Below the pieces are notes generated by a model. The model did not search any database. It saw only the letters and a list, made by a program, of their open reading frames with translations, and was not told the DNA's origin. From Tenrec ecaudatus (lineage: Eukaryota; Chordata; Mammalia; Afrosoricida; Tenrecidae), in the NCBI RefSeq assembly GCF_050624435.1, contig NC_134542.1, positions 7,870,497 to 7,934,496 of the forward strand: 64,000 bases of DNA. The letters are read 5' to 3'. This document shows, in pieces, positions 1 through 11,291 of the stretch. A program made the position numbers and the translations under genes. The stretch's first letter is position 1. Each line of letters starts with the position of its first letter.

Positions 1-543
1 GTTTATTTTATTTAAAGGGTTTATTTTATATACAGCAGTTTAAAAATAAGTTTAACCTGAATAGCAAAGTTTAGTTCCAATGTTGCAAATATTGTATAAC
101 TTTTAAAAAGATGACAGATGAAATTATCATAAAGGAAGGTCAAATGAGCTAAAAACTATGCTAAAGTGTTACTGGCTTACAAAGAAAAAGGGCCATGAGG
201 AGGAGGCACGGTCAAACGCACATTTAAAGGTAAAACAAGTATCAGCTACAGAAATATTTTATTTAGTATTACTGTCCCATTATCCCAAACCTAATACCCT
301 GTAAAGGTGAAGTCATAAAATTATACAAAAATATCCCCACCCCAGCCAGTTCTGGGGCTTTGGGGCTCGGCTCAAGGGAGTCTGTGTGGGCGTGCCTACA
401 CAGAAGGGTATGCTGGGCCCCTCTAGGGTTTCCCGTATGGGCTCCAGTAAATTTCTTCCCTTTTGCTTAAAAACAAAACAAAACTTAAAAAATAAAAATA
501 ATGGAAAAGGGGCTGAAAATGTTTTTGCTTTTGTTCTTTTCAG
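1..543 (+). other. HTR2B intron (partial)
   Basis: AT-rich intron sequence ending in the acceptor of the exon at 544. No repeat or exon recognised. Confidence 0.7.
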
Positions 544-744
544 AGCCCACGTGGCCCCTCCCACTCGGCCTCTGCCCGGCATGGCTATTTTTGGATGTTC
601 TCTTCTCCACTGCGTCAATCATGCATCTCTGTGCCATCTCTGTGGACCGCTACATAGCCATTCAAAAGCCAATCCAGGCCAATCAATGTAACTCCCGAGC
701 TACAGCATTCATCAAGATCGCAGTGGTGTGGCTGATCTCAATAG
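544..744 (+). CDS. HTR2B: HTR2B exon: ECL1 to TM4 (residues about 118-185)
   Basis: Internal exon of 201 bases bounded by a pyrimidine tract plus AG at 542-543 and the donor GTATGT from 745. It begins with AG, so the previous exon must supply a G (Glu118), and it ends after the first base of Gly185. It encodes the end of extracellular loop 1, TM3, intracellular loop 2 and TM4. Visible family landmarks are the disulfide Cys128 (LCPAW), the amine-binding Asp135 (LFLDVLF) and the DRY motif for G-protein coupling. Differences from the remembered human protein: A119P, M120T, V126G, K158Q and Y166C. All key binding and coupling residues are kept and the frame is open, so the gene looks functional. 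Confidence 0.95.
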
Positions 745-875
745 GTATGTAAGGAATTGTCAGGGCGCACGCTGACAGCGTTGGCGGTTACTGGGACACC
801 AGGTCTACCAGGCTATGACACTTTGTCCAAGGTCCATGTAGTCTACTGTGGTAGACAACATATCATATGAAATTC

Positions 876-1713
876 GAGAATTAAAGTTACAAGAAATGAA
901 ACATACCTTAAATCACATTTTTTCTAAACTCCTTTTATGTCCTGGTACCTATGGCTAAAGATCAATACTTGTATCAGTAAATCTATCATATAGCGCTCAG
1001 GCCAGGGTCATCAGAAAGTGTGAGAGTAGAAGACTGACTCTACAGCCTCACAGAGGGCACTGCCCACAGTCTTCCCTGAGCCATCTGTCTGCTTTGGTCT
1101 TAAGATGTAGGAAAGCAGTTTTGATAACTGTCAACAGGAGATCACGAAGGTAGAGAATTCCACAGTTAAGAGGTACAAGAAATGAAACATACTTTAAATG
1201 ACTGCCCAGAAGAGAAACAGGAAGAGGAAAATGAAAATCAAAAGGCTATACGTATAGAACAAAAAGCCAGTCACCCAGTCCATTCTGATTCATCGGGTCC
1301 CTGTATCGTTTCAGAGACTGAATCTGATCAGGAACAGACGGCGGCATCTTTCCCCCTTGAACCACCAACCTTGTGGTCAGCAGTCCAATGCTTACCGAAA
1401 AGCACCTCCACTGGGGTTTTTAAAAGCTCACAGAAAATGTTTCCAAGAGTTTTTTGAAGTCCCCCGCGCCTGTTTTATAGGCAGGTATCACAAATGTAAA
1501 TGTAGAAGCCTACAGTTCCATAATCATATGAACTAAAAGACAGTAAACTGCCTGCTTAAGTATTCAAATAAGTTTTGTTCGAAGGGATACGCAAAGAAAA
1601 CATGTTAAACAGATGTTCAGAAATTATTTATAAAAAGAAATCACATTTCTTCTAAGCTGCTTTTATGTCCTGGTACCTATAACTAAAAATCCAAAATAAA
1701 TGATACGATAGAG
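876..1713. repeat. Local direct duplication with insertion in the second copy
   Basis: Copy A spans 876-995. Copy B is split: 1152-1199 matches the left part of A (shared core ACAAGAAATGAAACATAC) and 1638-1713 matches the right part (shared core TTTTATGTCCTGGTACCTAT). The 438 bases at 1200-1637 are present only in copy B. Either B received an insertion or A lost this segment. Confidence 0.75.
1418..1466. mobile_element. Palindromic MITE, family 1 (short, degraded copy)
   Basis: Ends resemble GGGGTTTTTAAAAGCTCA and its inverted partner TTTTTTGAAGTCCCCC. It is related to the copies at 9902, 11292 and 33997. Confidence 0.5.
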
Positions 1714-2207
1714 CTCCTTAGCATGAAGTATAACCCTGCCCGCCCCCCCGCCAAAAAAAAAGAAAAAGGAACATAAGCAAAAACTTACACTTCTTTTCTA
1801 AGATAACACTAGAAAAACAACTGCCGTGCTCATTAGTTTCACAAGCAGATTCAATTTTTTCTAGTAAAATAAAATCTAAGAGGAAAAAAAATCTAGAGAT
1901 ATGGAATGCTAAAGAAGACAGGGCAAGAAAAAACAAGACTTCACTCTAATCAGGAAAAACACCAGCAAAGAAGCATGATACTGAGATAAATTTTTATAAC
2001 CCTGAAATGAAATATGAGGGTCAAATCCCCTTTGAGAACTTTGCTGGGAAAAGCAAGGAGAGTTACTACTCTGGCTTAAGAAGAAAGCAGGGTTAGGGAG
2101 AAGTCTACTCAGGATGGAGAGATTTGCAAGCAGCAACAAAGACTCTTCAGCAGTTTCCCGACTGAAAAGCACTGGCAGGAAGGAAAGAAAAACAACACGT
2201 ACTGCCA

Positions 2208-2382
2208 CCAACTCGGTTCCAACTGAGAGCGATTCTACAGGACAAGGTGGGACTGCCCCATGGGTTTACCAGACTAACTCCTCATCAGAGTAGCCAAAGC
2301 CTAGTCCTCTCAAGGAATTGCTGGTGGTTTCTAACTGCTGACCTTGCATAACCACGATGCCATCTGGTAATCTATTTCTAAA
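2208..2382 (-). mobile_element. AfroSINE (tRNA-derived SINE)
   Basis: The reverse strand carries the tRNA-like head, the GTTAGAAACCACC B-box region and the tail of the Afrotherian SINE. It is diverged and non-autonomous. Confidence 0.7.
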
Positions 2383-2829
2383 ACAACTTCAAAATTGGCC
2401 AGGAAAAATCTTAGGAATAGGAACACTGACTGATACAGATACAGATTTGGAACATGAATCCTTAGGTTGAAAGATGCTCAAAAGCTGGCTGGGGACGAGC
2501 TGCCTCCTTAACTAAGTACAGGTGAATTTAATGATGTGGATAGAGCAAAGTGTTCAGGTCTCAGAGCAGAAGAAACAGCTGCAACAATCCACTAGTAATT
2601 GGAATATATAAAATGTAGAAGTCAGAAATGAAATGGAAGAACAAGAATCAACATTGTAGGCACTCGTGAACTGACACAAACTGGTCCGACCATTTGGAAT
2701 CAGACAGCGTATGTTTTACTATGGGAGAAGAAAAACTGAAGTAGAAGGGCTTCATATTCATCATTTAAAAAGAACATTTTAAGATCTATCCTGAAGTAGA
2801 ACACTGTCAGTGATAGGAATAATGCCAAT

Positions 2830-3355
2830 ATGCCTACAAGGAAGACCAATTAATACGACTATTATTCAAATCCATGTACCAATCACTAATTCCAAAGATG
2901 AGAAAACTGAAGATATTTATGAAATCCTGCAATCTGAAATTGATCAAACATACAACCGGAATGATAATTACTGGTAAATGGAATGTGAAAGATGGAAACA
3001 AAGAGGAAGGATTGTAATTAGAAAATATGATCTTGGAGACAGAAATGATTCTGGAGATCCCAGGGTACAATTTTTCAAAGCTGACTGACTCACTGCAAAT
3101 GAACTTTTCTGACAACAACATAAACGACATGTGGACCTTGCCAGATGGGATACACAAGAATCAAATAAATTATATTTGTAGAAAGAGAAGATGGGGAAGT
3201 TCAATGTCATTAGTCACAAGAAGGCCAGGCACCAACTGAGGAAGAAACCATCAATTGCTCATATGTAAGTTCAAGTTGAAGCTGAAGAAAATCACAACCC
3301 CGAGTAAATCCCACCCACCTTTAGAGTACATCTCAAGAATAGAATTGATGAAATG
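2830..3355 (+). mobile_element. RTE LINE fragment, first part
   Basis: Resembles the apurinic endonuclease to mid-ORF region of Afrotherian RTE (RTE1_LA type) as I remember it, for example AATTACTGGTAAATGGAATG and ACCATCAATTGCTCATATG. The frame is broken. It continues after two insertions at 3741-3790 and 4994-5995. Confidence 0.65.
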
Positions 3356-3740
3356 ACAGTGTTAATTCTTGTTAGGTACGACTAAGTCAGTTCTGATCCA
3401 CGGCGACCCTATGCACAACAGAAGGAAACATGGCGGAGTCCTGTGCCATCCTCACAAATGCTCCTATGCCTGAGCCCACTGTTGCAGCCACGCTGTCCAT
3501 CTCTTTTGTCGGGGGCCTTCCTTTGACCACCACCTGTCTGTCTACTACGACTCTGTCATGCTGTGGTAGCTTGTGAGTTGCTGTGATGCTGGAAAGCTGT
3601 CACTGGTCTTTCAAATGTCAGCAGGGTCACCCACAGTGAAGAGGTGCCAGCGAAGCTTCCAGACTGAGAACAGACAATGAAGCAATCATCTGCCCACTTT
3701 GGAGGAAGGAGTGGCTGAAAACAGCATGCACAGCAACAAG
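3356..3740 (-). mobile_element. Inverted RTE 3'-end fragment inside the forward RTE
   Basis: Begins TTGTTAGGTACGACTAAGTC and reads as the reverse complement of the RTE 3' terminus. It interrupts the forward RTE, whose sequence resumes near 3741. Confidence 0.6.
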
Positions 3741-3790
3741 CACTAATGACTGAAGATTAAATGAGTTGAAGAATTACATCAAGGACATCA
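3741..3790 (+). mobile_element. RTE LINE fragment between insertions
   Basis: AAGAATTACATCAAGGACAT continues the RTE ORF, then is broken by the mariner terminal repeat. Confidence 0.55.
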
Positions 3791-4993
3791 TGAGGGTACC
3801 CAAAAAACTCCAGAATTTACCCCAAAGCTATGTATTTAAATATTTTTACAAAAGAACCTTATCACTTTCAAAGTACTCTCCATTACACTCAATATATTTG
3901 TCAAATCAGCGATTCCATTCTTGGAAAGATTTTTCGAACTCATCTGGATGGCTGACAGCACCTCCCTCATTTTTTCTTCACCTTTTGTATACCCTCAAAT
4001 TGCTGTCCTTTCATGTCCTCTTCTATCTTGGAAATGAACAGAAGTTACATGGAGCGAGGTCAGGTGATTCAGGTGTGTAGGACAAGAGGCATGCTGTTTT
4101 TGCCAGAAACGGGTGCACTGAGATGGCTGTGTGAGCAGGTGCACTGTCGTGGTGGCAAAACCAGTCCCCTCTCTGCCACAAATCAGGCCTTTTTGTCACA
4201 GTTACACAATCTTTTCAGAGCCTCTAACTAGAAAGTTTGATTCATAGTCTGACCTGGTGGAACCAACTCCAAATGCACTATCCCTTTCACAAAACAAACA
4301 AATGAGCATCATCTTGATCTTTGATTTCACTTCGGGCGAGGTGACTGATAGAGTCTTCCACTGGCTTGACTGATCTTTGCTTCTAGGGCTGTAAGAATTG
4401 CACCACGTCTTGTCACCTTGGAAAAAAATTATGAGTTGCTCTGGAGCTGCTTCCACTTGACTCTTTTTCCTGCCCCGTCAGAACCGGAGGCACAAATCTC
4501 ACAGCAACCCTTCTCCTTTCCAGACCTGTTAAAATTCGCTGAACTGAGCTCCAATATACTCTAGATAACCTCTCCATCTCTTCAATGGTCTGTGAGCACA
4601 AGTGCACAAATTGTTTACATTTTCGCCCGTTTGAGAAGTTGACAGACGTCCAGAATGAGGTTTGTCATCAATCAACATTTCACCAAGAAAACCACTCATA
4701 AACCCAAAGCACTGTTGTAAGCTGCGTTCAACATCAAACGTTTCTGCGTTATTTTTCCTGAGCAGTAAACACATTTCACAGCTTCACGCTGTTCTCTTAA
4801 AGTGGCCATCATAAAAACGAGGTGCAAGTGGAACTGCTTTTAGGAAAAAATTCACTGTGACCAAAGAGAACTTTCCTAAGAGATGCCACTTTGCACTAAC
4901 TCAGAGAGAGTTGCTCAATGCTTCTTGGCTAGCAAGAAGTGTACCAAGAAAGCTTCATCAAGCAGAACTTTTTCTAGTTTTTTGGGGGTATCC
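3791..4993 (-). pseudogene. Decayed mariner transposon with broken transposase
   Basis: About 1.2 kb with inverted ends GGGTACCCAAAAAACT and its partner AGTTTTTTGGGGGTATCC. The transposase reads on the minus strand but is split by stops and frameshifts. Pieces include KPHSGRLSTSQTGENV (linker region), QRILTGLERRRVAVRFVPP, GDKTWCNSYSPRSKDQSSQW around the first catalytic Asp (GDETW in active mariners, here GDKTW) and a C-terminal IECNGEYFE. Glu-to-Lys next to the catalytic Asp, plus the frame breaks, mean it is inactive. It sits inside an RTE. Confidence 0.85.
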
Positions 4994-5995
4994 GCTCATA
5001 TATAAAGATCAGTGGAAGGTCATTAAAAAGACAAGAAAGAGAAGACTAAAATCAGAATGTAGGGCAGTTAAAGCAAACAAGAAAGAGCTGAATAGAAGAG
5101 AAAAAAAACAAAGTACAGTATTATAATGAAATATGAAAAGACCTGAAATCTGAAAACCAAAAAGCAAGAACATGCTCTGTATCTCTCAAGTTCTAAGAAT
5201 CGAAAAACTTCAAGCCTTAAATTTTAATATGAAAGGATTCTATGGGCAAAATATTTATTGGCACACACGGGAAGGTTTAAAAGAAGATAGGAGGAACACA
5301 CAGTCACTGTACCCAAAAGAACTGGTCAACGGCACGTGGTCAGAAGCCATTGGCATTGAAGGAAGTAGTCCATGTCACACTGAAGGCATTGGTGACCAAC
5401 AAGGCCCCAGGAACTGAGATGTTTCCACAAATTGATGCAATGCTGGAATTGCTCAATCAACTATTCAAGGAAATTTGGAAGATGATTATCTGGCCAATTA
5501 ACTGAAAGAAATCCATATTCATGCGTATGGCAGCAGCAGTGAAGAAATCAAATGACATACGATACAGGGCAAACTTTCTGCAAAAGACTTCTCTGAAGTG
5601 TTCAAAACAAAGATGTCACTTTGAAGGATAAGGTGCATCAATGTGATTTAAATCACTTCCTGGGCATGTGAAAGCGGGACCACGAGGCTGGCCAAGAATA
5701 AGGCTTATACTGTGGACTGTCAGAGGAATGAACAAATCTGCTTAAGAAGAAATGTAGTCACAATGCTCCCGAGCAGAAAGGGTGGCAAGGCTGTGCCTCC
5801 AGTACTTTGGACATGTTCTCAGGAAGAATTGCTCCTAGAGAAGGACGTCTTCTTGGTAAAGTTGACAGTAAGCCAAAACGAGGAAGACCTTCTGGGAGAG
5901 GGACAGACACGTGGTTGAATAATGGGCTCACACCTCACAGCAATTCTGAGGACAATGCAGGGCAGGGAAGTGCTTCGCTCCACTGCACACAAAGT
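4994..5995 (+). mobile_element. RTE LINE fragment, internally deleted, to 3' end
   Basis: Resumes after the mariner with AAGGTCATTAAAAAGACAAG and continues through reverse-transcriptase pieces. Near 5535 it jumps from the region around CCATATTCATGCGTATGGCA to a far downstream segment (GCAGCAGTGAAGAAATCAAA), which implies an internal deletion. The end encodes the conserved FGHV..R...GR..RGRP tail. Confidence 0.65.
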
Positions 5996-6274
5996 TGCTG
6001 AGTCAGAACAGATCAACAGCAATAGTACAGAATGCAGAAGTTCATGAATAGAAAACTACAGTCTAAGAAATATCAACCAGGGGTGAAGTCAGGTAGACAG
6101 GAAGGGATGATGGAACCAGTAGACAGGAAGGCTGCACCCACTGAGGAAGAGGGAAAGCATGTTAGAGGTTGGTAGATGACCTTGATGTAGGAGAGTGGGA
6201 CAGCAGATTAAACAGACTTCAAAAGGGAGGAATGAACAGCGCCTGATAACCTGGAAGTAACAGTGAAGAGCAGG

Positions 6275-6500
6275 AATTGGCAAACCCTTTCTGCAAAGGT
6301 TACAATAATAAATAGTTTAGGCTTTGCACTTCTATAATTATTTTAGTCGCAATAATTCAATTCTGCTGTGGTAAAGCAAAAGTAGCCACAGACAATACAT
6401 TAATGGGGTGGTTGTGTTCCAATACAACTTTATATAAAAACATACAAACAGAAGATGGCCATATTTGGTGAGTAATACCCTGTTTCTGGAGCTACAGAAA
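6275..6500 (+). mobile_element. hAT-Charlie-like DNA transposon relic
   Basis: Matches a common mammalian element with TTGGCAAACCCTTTCTGCAA, AGGCTTTGCA and GGTTGTGTTCCAATACAACT in order. Old and diverged. Confidence 0.5.
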
Positions 6501-7104
6501 AAGCAGTGGTCTTCATTAGAAAGGGTTTGAGAAAAAGGAGTCTGTTAGCTATCAAAAAGAGCTGTGCAAATGTAGGGTTCTTTTGAGTTCATAAAACATG
6601 ACACAAATTCTGAAGATCACATAATTCAGTATTATTTTAAATATTTACTATTTTAAAAGGGAAGGTTTCTGGCTGAACTTGTGCCACTTATTTTTCCAAT
6701 AAGTATGATTTAAATTTATGGCAAAGTATTAGAGAATCAGCCTGAGGTATGTATTTTTTTCTTATCTAGTAGAGTCCCTGCAGAGGGACTCCAGGAAAGG
6801 GAAACGGAGAGAGAACTAGAGCCCTAGAAACCTAAAGGAGCAGCGCTCTCGGTCCAAAGGGGTCACTCCTCACTGTCTGTTGAAATCCATGGCAACGGTC
6901 TGTTACAAGAACGCCAAGTCTTGAAATATAATTTGCAATTTACATGCTCTCAAGTTTTTCAATAACATGTACCTTTATATGGCTAGATAGCTAGCTAGAA
7001 TCAATGAACTCCTTACTGTTTCCCTAAGAAGTCAAAACGAAAGGATTAGGGGGCATTCACAAATGTAAAAAAGTAACATGGCCAGGTATTTGACATTAAA
7101 ACCT

Positions 7105-7268
7105 TAAAACAAACAAACAGACCCACTGGTATCAAGTCATTTCCGACTCACAGAGACGATCTATGGGGCTTCTAAGCCCGCCAATATTTAAGGAAGCAGA
7201 CAGCCTTTCTTCCCCGGAGTTGTGGGTGGGTTCAAATTGCAGGCCTCACAGTTAGCAGCCCTATGTAG
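7105..7268 (-). mobile_element. AfroSINE, diverged
   Basis: Reverse-oriented SINE: ATCAAGTCATTTCCGACTCA tail, then GGTGGGTTCAAATTGCAGGC B-box region. Confidence 0.65.
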
Positions 7269-7655
7269 AATGCACGCTACTTTCTCTTCACATTAATTAA
7301 ACTGGATATTTAGATACAAGTTTCTTTGATCCAGCAAAAAAGTGTTAAAATATGTAATGAAAAATAAATGTCTTTCCTACTACAATCATATACATAGCTT
7401 TAGGAAAGTTTTCATGATAATCCTAAAATCACCAATTTTTTCACTCCCACTACTCAATATTGTTGTTTAATTATAACCTATTTCCTTACAAAAAGTGGAA
7501 AGTCTTCTTTTTTAAATACTTTGACAGATTCTGCAAGTGGGAACCAGAAATTAGAATTCCCAAACCAGTAGGAAGTCATGCAAAAATAACCTAAAAGGAT
7601 GAAATCTAACAGTCCTATATCATAAAACTCACTCAACTTCTTATTTCTTCCTTAG

Positions 7656-8545
7656 GCATTGCCATTCCAATCCCTATTAAAGGTATAGAGGTCAATGTGG
7701 GGAACCTCAACAACATCACCTGTGCACTGACAAAGGACCGTTTCAGCAACTTCATGCTCTTTGGCTCACTGGCTGCCTTCTTCGTGCCTCTGGCAATTAT
7801 GATCGTCACCTACTTTCTCACCATCCGTGCTTTACAGAAGAAAGCTTACTGGGTCAAAAACAAGCCACCTCAACGTCTAACATGGCTGACTGTGTCCACA
7901 GTTTTCCAGAGGGAAGAAACACCTTGCTCGTCACCTGAAAAGGTGGCCATGTTGGATGGCTCTCGCAAGGACAAAACATTGTCCCACTCAAGCAATGACT
8001 TACTTATACGAAGGATGTCTACAGCTGGGAAAAAAACGGTGCAAACCGTTTCCAATGAGCAGAGGGCCTCAAAGGTGCTAGGGATTGTTTTTTTCCTCTT
8101 TTTGGTCATGTGGAGTCCCTTTTTTATTACAAACATCACATTAGTTTTATGTGACTCTTGCAGTCAGGCCACTCTCAATAAGCTGCTGGAGATATTTGTG
8201 TGGATAGGCTATGTTTCCTCCGGGGTCAATCCTTTGGTCTACACCCTCTTCAACAAGACATTTCGAGATGCGTTTGGACGATACATCACTTGCAATTACC
8301 AGGCCACAACATCAATTCAAACTCTTAGAAAATGCTCCAGCAAGATCTACTTCCAGAATCCAATGACAGAAAACTCCAAGTTTTTCATGAAACATGGAAT
8401 GCGAAATGGGACTAATCCTGTTTACCAGAGCCCTATGCGACTCCGAAGTTCAGCCAGTCAGTCTTCATCAGGCATTCTATTAGATACACTACTTCTCACC
8501 GAAAATGAAGGTGACAAAACTGAAGAGCAAGTCAGTTATGTGTAG
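7656..8545 (+). CDS. HTR2B: HTR2B terminal coding exon: TM4 end to C terminus
   Basis: The last coding exon follows the acceptor AG at 7654-7655, completes Gly185 and runs 295 further codons to TAG at 8543-8545. It encodes ECL2 with Cys207, partner of Cys128, and the lid residue Leu209 (ITCALT); then TM5, a long intracellular loop 3, TM6, TM7 with the NPLVY activation motif, helix 8 and a tail ending VSYV, a class I PDZ ligand like the human receptor. In TM6 the toggle Trp337 is present, but the next residue is Ser (MWSPFF) where human has Cys (MWCPFF). The C-terminal tail has one residue fewer than human. The frame is intact. The minus strand is PSMD1 intron 16. Confidence 0.97.
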
Positions 8546-8800
8546 AACTGGCTCTGTTTACTCCTAAATCATACAATGGTCAGCAAGATGATGCAAATGC
8601 AAATACGTTAAGAACGTAAAAAAAGAAATCTCTTTACAATTAAGAGTTACATATTAAGATTACCAAATTTTCTTTATTTGAACAAATTATATGAAAACTT
8701 TATTTTATAGAGCTGCAAATGAAAATCGCCCAAACTCTGTTAAATATTAAAGTATTCAAATAAAATTAAATATACTAATAAATGTGTTTTTTTAAGTTAT
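8546..8800 (+). promoter_or_regulatory. HTR2B: HTR2B 3' UTR and polyadenylation signals
   Basis: AT-rich 3' UTR. AATAAA occurs at 8759-8764 and again at 8777-8782, followed by a GT/T-rich stretch at 8784-8793 that could be the downstream element. This predicts a short 3' UTR of about 230-250 bases. Transcript data would be needed to fix the cleavage site. Confidence 0.6.
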
Positions 8801-9429
8801 CTTATTTTCTTAATTAACTGCAAAGCTGTTGCTAAGACTGAACTAAAACAAAATAGGCAACTTTCCCTGCAGACCTTACAAGCACTGGACAATGTAAAGG
8901 ACAGAGACCATGAGACAATGATCACATCTGAAGGTTAACAGAAAGCTATTTGGTCTGGCTAAACGGAGGCCCCTTTCTTCAGTCGGGCACTCGGTTGTCT
9001 GGATGGAAAGGGTGGGGAAGGCAGTAGTGGCTATTACACAGAATACAGGATGTTCTCCAGCTCGAGCTGTTACCAGCTGATACCAGGCATCTACTCTGCA
9101 GCGCTGGGACTACGGGAGGAGGAGAGCAAATGGAATTACTCTCAGGTATCTTAATCCCTTAAAAGTATTAATGATCATGTGCATATTAGAAGCATAGGCC
9201 CTCAATCGTGAGGCCCATGCCTCAAATCAGATAGTCAGTGATCTCCCAGACTAAGATCAAGCCTGCCTGTTATTGTAGCCACCTTGCTCCTCTGGACTAT
9301 TGACGATGCTTGCCCCAAGACTTGGTTGACATTCTGGCAAACAATTTCGTATTCATTCATGCATTATACATATACCATGCTAAATCCTGCTAGTTCTATA
9401 ATATTGAAGAAAAGTAGAATGGGAGAAAG

Positions 9430-9555
9430 AAGTAGGCATGGAAGTCAGCTAGATCAGAAGTTGTGCCACTGACTAGCTAGCTGTTTTAGATTAGGAGAGA
9501 CATTTCACTCTATGAGCCTGATTCATCATTTTTTCTTAACAGGATGAATACATTG
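9430..9555 (+). mobile_element. MIR fragment
   Basis: Contains the MIR core pattern TGCCACTGACTAGCTAGCTG followed by ATTTCACTCTATGAGCCTGA. Confidence 0.55.
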
Positions 9556-9901
9556 CAGCGGGTCAATGAACGGTAGCTGTTTTTAATCTGTTTCCTTTTG
9601 ATATTTTGTTTGCATGTTCTTCTACAAATGGCAAACAAACTGAGGCTTGACGGGTGGTCTCAAGTATTATGCATTAGCTTTTCTACTTTGTGCTGAGTGA
9701 CACTGGCAACTCCACCTATGCCTTTCCAGGCAACTTAGTCCAGAAAATGAAAGCAACATGTTGGCAGTGGAGCAACTAAGCATAAGTGAGCATCTGTGCT
9801 CTCAAAGGCAGGTCCCTCTCCTAGAACATGGTTCTAGTGCACAAGTCCTGACCTGCGACCTTTTCACATGAGGGTGACAGCCTCTGCCAGGAATAGCATG
9901 A

Positions 9902-9977
9902 GGGGGCTTCAAAAGTGTGTGCATCAAAGGAATTAAAAGGTCATGAATTTTTTCTATTTACTTTTTTGAAACTCCTT
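9902..9977. mobile_element. Palindromic MITE, family 1
   Basis: About 75 bases with inverted ends GGGGGCTTCAAAAGTGTG and TTTTTTGAAACTCCTT. Confidence 0.6.
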
Positions 9978-10709
9978 CGTGTACCTTGGAAATTCGGAGA
10001 TTCTACCTAAGTCAAAGCTTCAGTCTAAGATTAGTTTCTGGCATCACTGACTAAGAAGAGGCAAAATAATTAGATGCCAATAAACAAACAAACAAACAAC
10101 CCCCTATCGAGGTTCTAGTCTCTAATAGGGTAGGTTTGGTTATGGTAAGATCCACATGCTAAGTACTTAGTACTGCATTCATTTGAAGGCGTCCATCAAT
10201 GTTCCGAAGAAGCTAAATAGTCAGAGTCTGGAAGAGACTCTTGCCACACGAAATTATCGTTACACCTGAAGGAAAAACTAAAACAAAGCATAAAACCCAA
10301 ATTTGGGATGGCAAAGACAAATCCTTTTTTATGTGATTCTCCCCAGCCCCACCCCAATTATACCTCAACTTCCATTTTGTTTCTATCTGTTCTCTGAGGA
10401 AGAATGATTTTTAAACCATCACGATCAAGGTATAAAATAGGTGAAGAGACATTATGCCTAGCTACCTTAAATGAATTGAATTCCATTCCCTAAATTAAAT
10501 GAGTTACCTACCTACACATACTTATGAGACCACTGTTGACAAATTTTAGAGAAAAGATACAAAACAAGAAAGGTACAAAAAGAATACAAAAAGAGGCTGG
10601 CTAGCAGCACTTTGTTGACCAAGGGAAAAAAGAAAAGTCAAGCGACGAGAGACGTAGGGTTGTGACGTCTGTGTCTGATCTTACAGAAGGCATCCAGGGA
10701 TTCACTCAT

Positions 10710-10872
10710 GTGCTGCCATCGAACAGATGCTGACTCACAATGACCCTGTAAGACAGAGCAGAACTGCCCCTGTGGGTTTGGGAGACTAACTCTTTACGAG
10801 AGTAGGAAGCCTTATCTCTCTCTCCCTCAGAAAAGCTGGTGGTTTATAATTCCTACCCAATATGCCACCAAA
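10710..10872 (-). mobile_element. AfroSINE
   Basis: Reverse-oriented; tail GATGCTGACTCACAATGACC, middle CTGTGGGTTTGGGAGACTAA. Confidence 0.7.
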
Positions 10873-10889
10873 ATCTCCTAGGAGAATCG

Positions 10890-11235
10890 AGACATTTGAG
10901 TTAGGGTGCAAGTGAAGAACACTGAAAGCACCATGGACTTCCAAAAGAACAACCAGATCCATCTTGGAAGAAGTACAGCCAGAACGCTCCTGAGTGGCAA
11001 GGATGCTGAGGCTTGTCTCATGGACTTTGCACGTGTTATCAGGAGAGACCCGCCCCTGGAAAAGGCCATCCGCTTGGTAAAAGGGCTGTGAAAGAGGAAG
11101 ACCCTTGATGAGAAATAGTGGCTGCAACAATGCACCCAAACACAATTGAGAGGATTGCATGGGACTGGATGGTGTTTCATTCTGCTGTCCAGGTCACTAT
11201 AAGTTCAAACTAACTCAAGGCGCCTAATAACAATC
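10890..11235 (+). mobile_element. RTE LINE 3' fragment
   Basis: Contains the 3' ORF end (TTGGAAGAAGTACAGCCAGA, then a degraded GRP tail) and the terminal CAAGGCGCCTAATAACAATC. Confidence 0.7.
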
Positions 11236-11291
11236 ATTCCCAACCTATCAAATGTCCCATTATAGAGATACCACACTTGGACATTTGGATA

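Larger units (their letters stand above)
745..7655 (+). other. HTR2B last coding intron
   Basis: 6.9 kb intron, also within PSMD1 intron 16. It holds a local duplication (876-1713), AfroSINEs, an RTE LINE with a nested mariner (2830-5995) and a hAT-Charlie-like relic (6275-6500). Stretches 1714-2200, 2385-2830, 5995-6275, 6500-7100 and 7270-7650 show nothing I can name. Confidence 0.8.
1..8800 (+). other. HTR2B: HTR2B gene, 3' part (two coding exons and 3' UTR)
   Basis: Gene-level entry. HTR2B is the Gq-coupled serotonin 2B receptor, a class A GPCR of the plasma membrane. Two coding exons are visible, 544-744 and 7656-8545, covering roughly residue 118 to the C terminus. The exons for the N-terminal tail, TM1 and TM2 must lie left of position 1; 1-543 is intron sequence with no recognisable exon. 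The gene lies entirely within PSMD1 intron 16 in the opposite orientation, as in human. If the missing exons have human length, the protein would be 480 residues, one fewer than human because of a one-residue deletion near the C terminus (NPVYQ for NPAMYQ). Confidence 0.95.

Noticed and set aside
1182-1457. 91-codon acidic open frame in the HTR2B intron
   Set aside because: Ends inside a MITE, has no recognised homologue and no splice context; kept only as part of the duplication finding.
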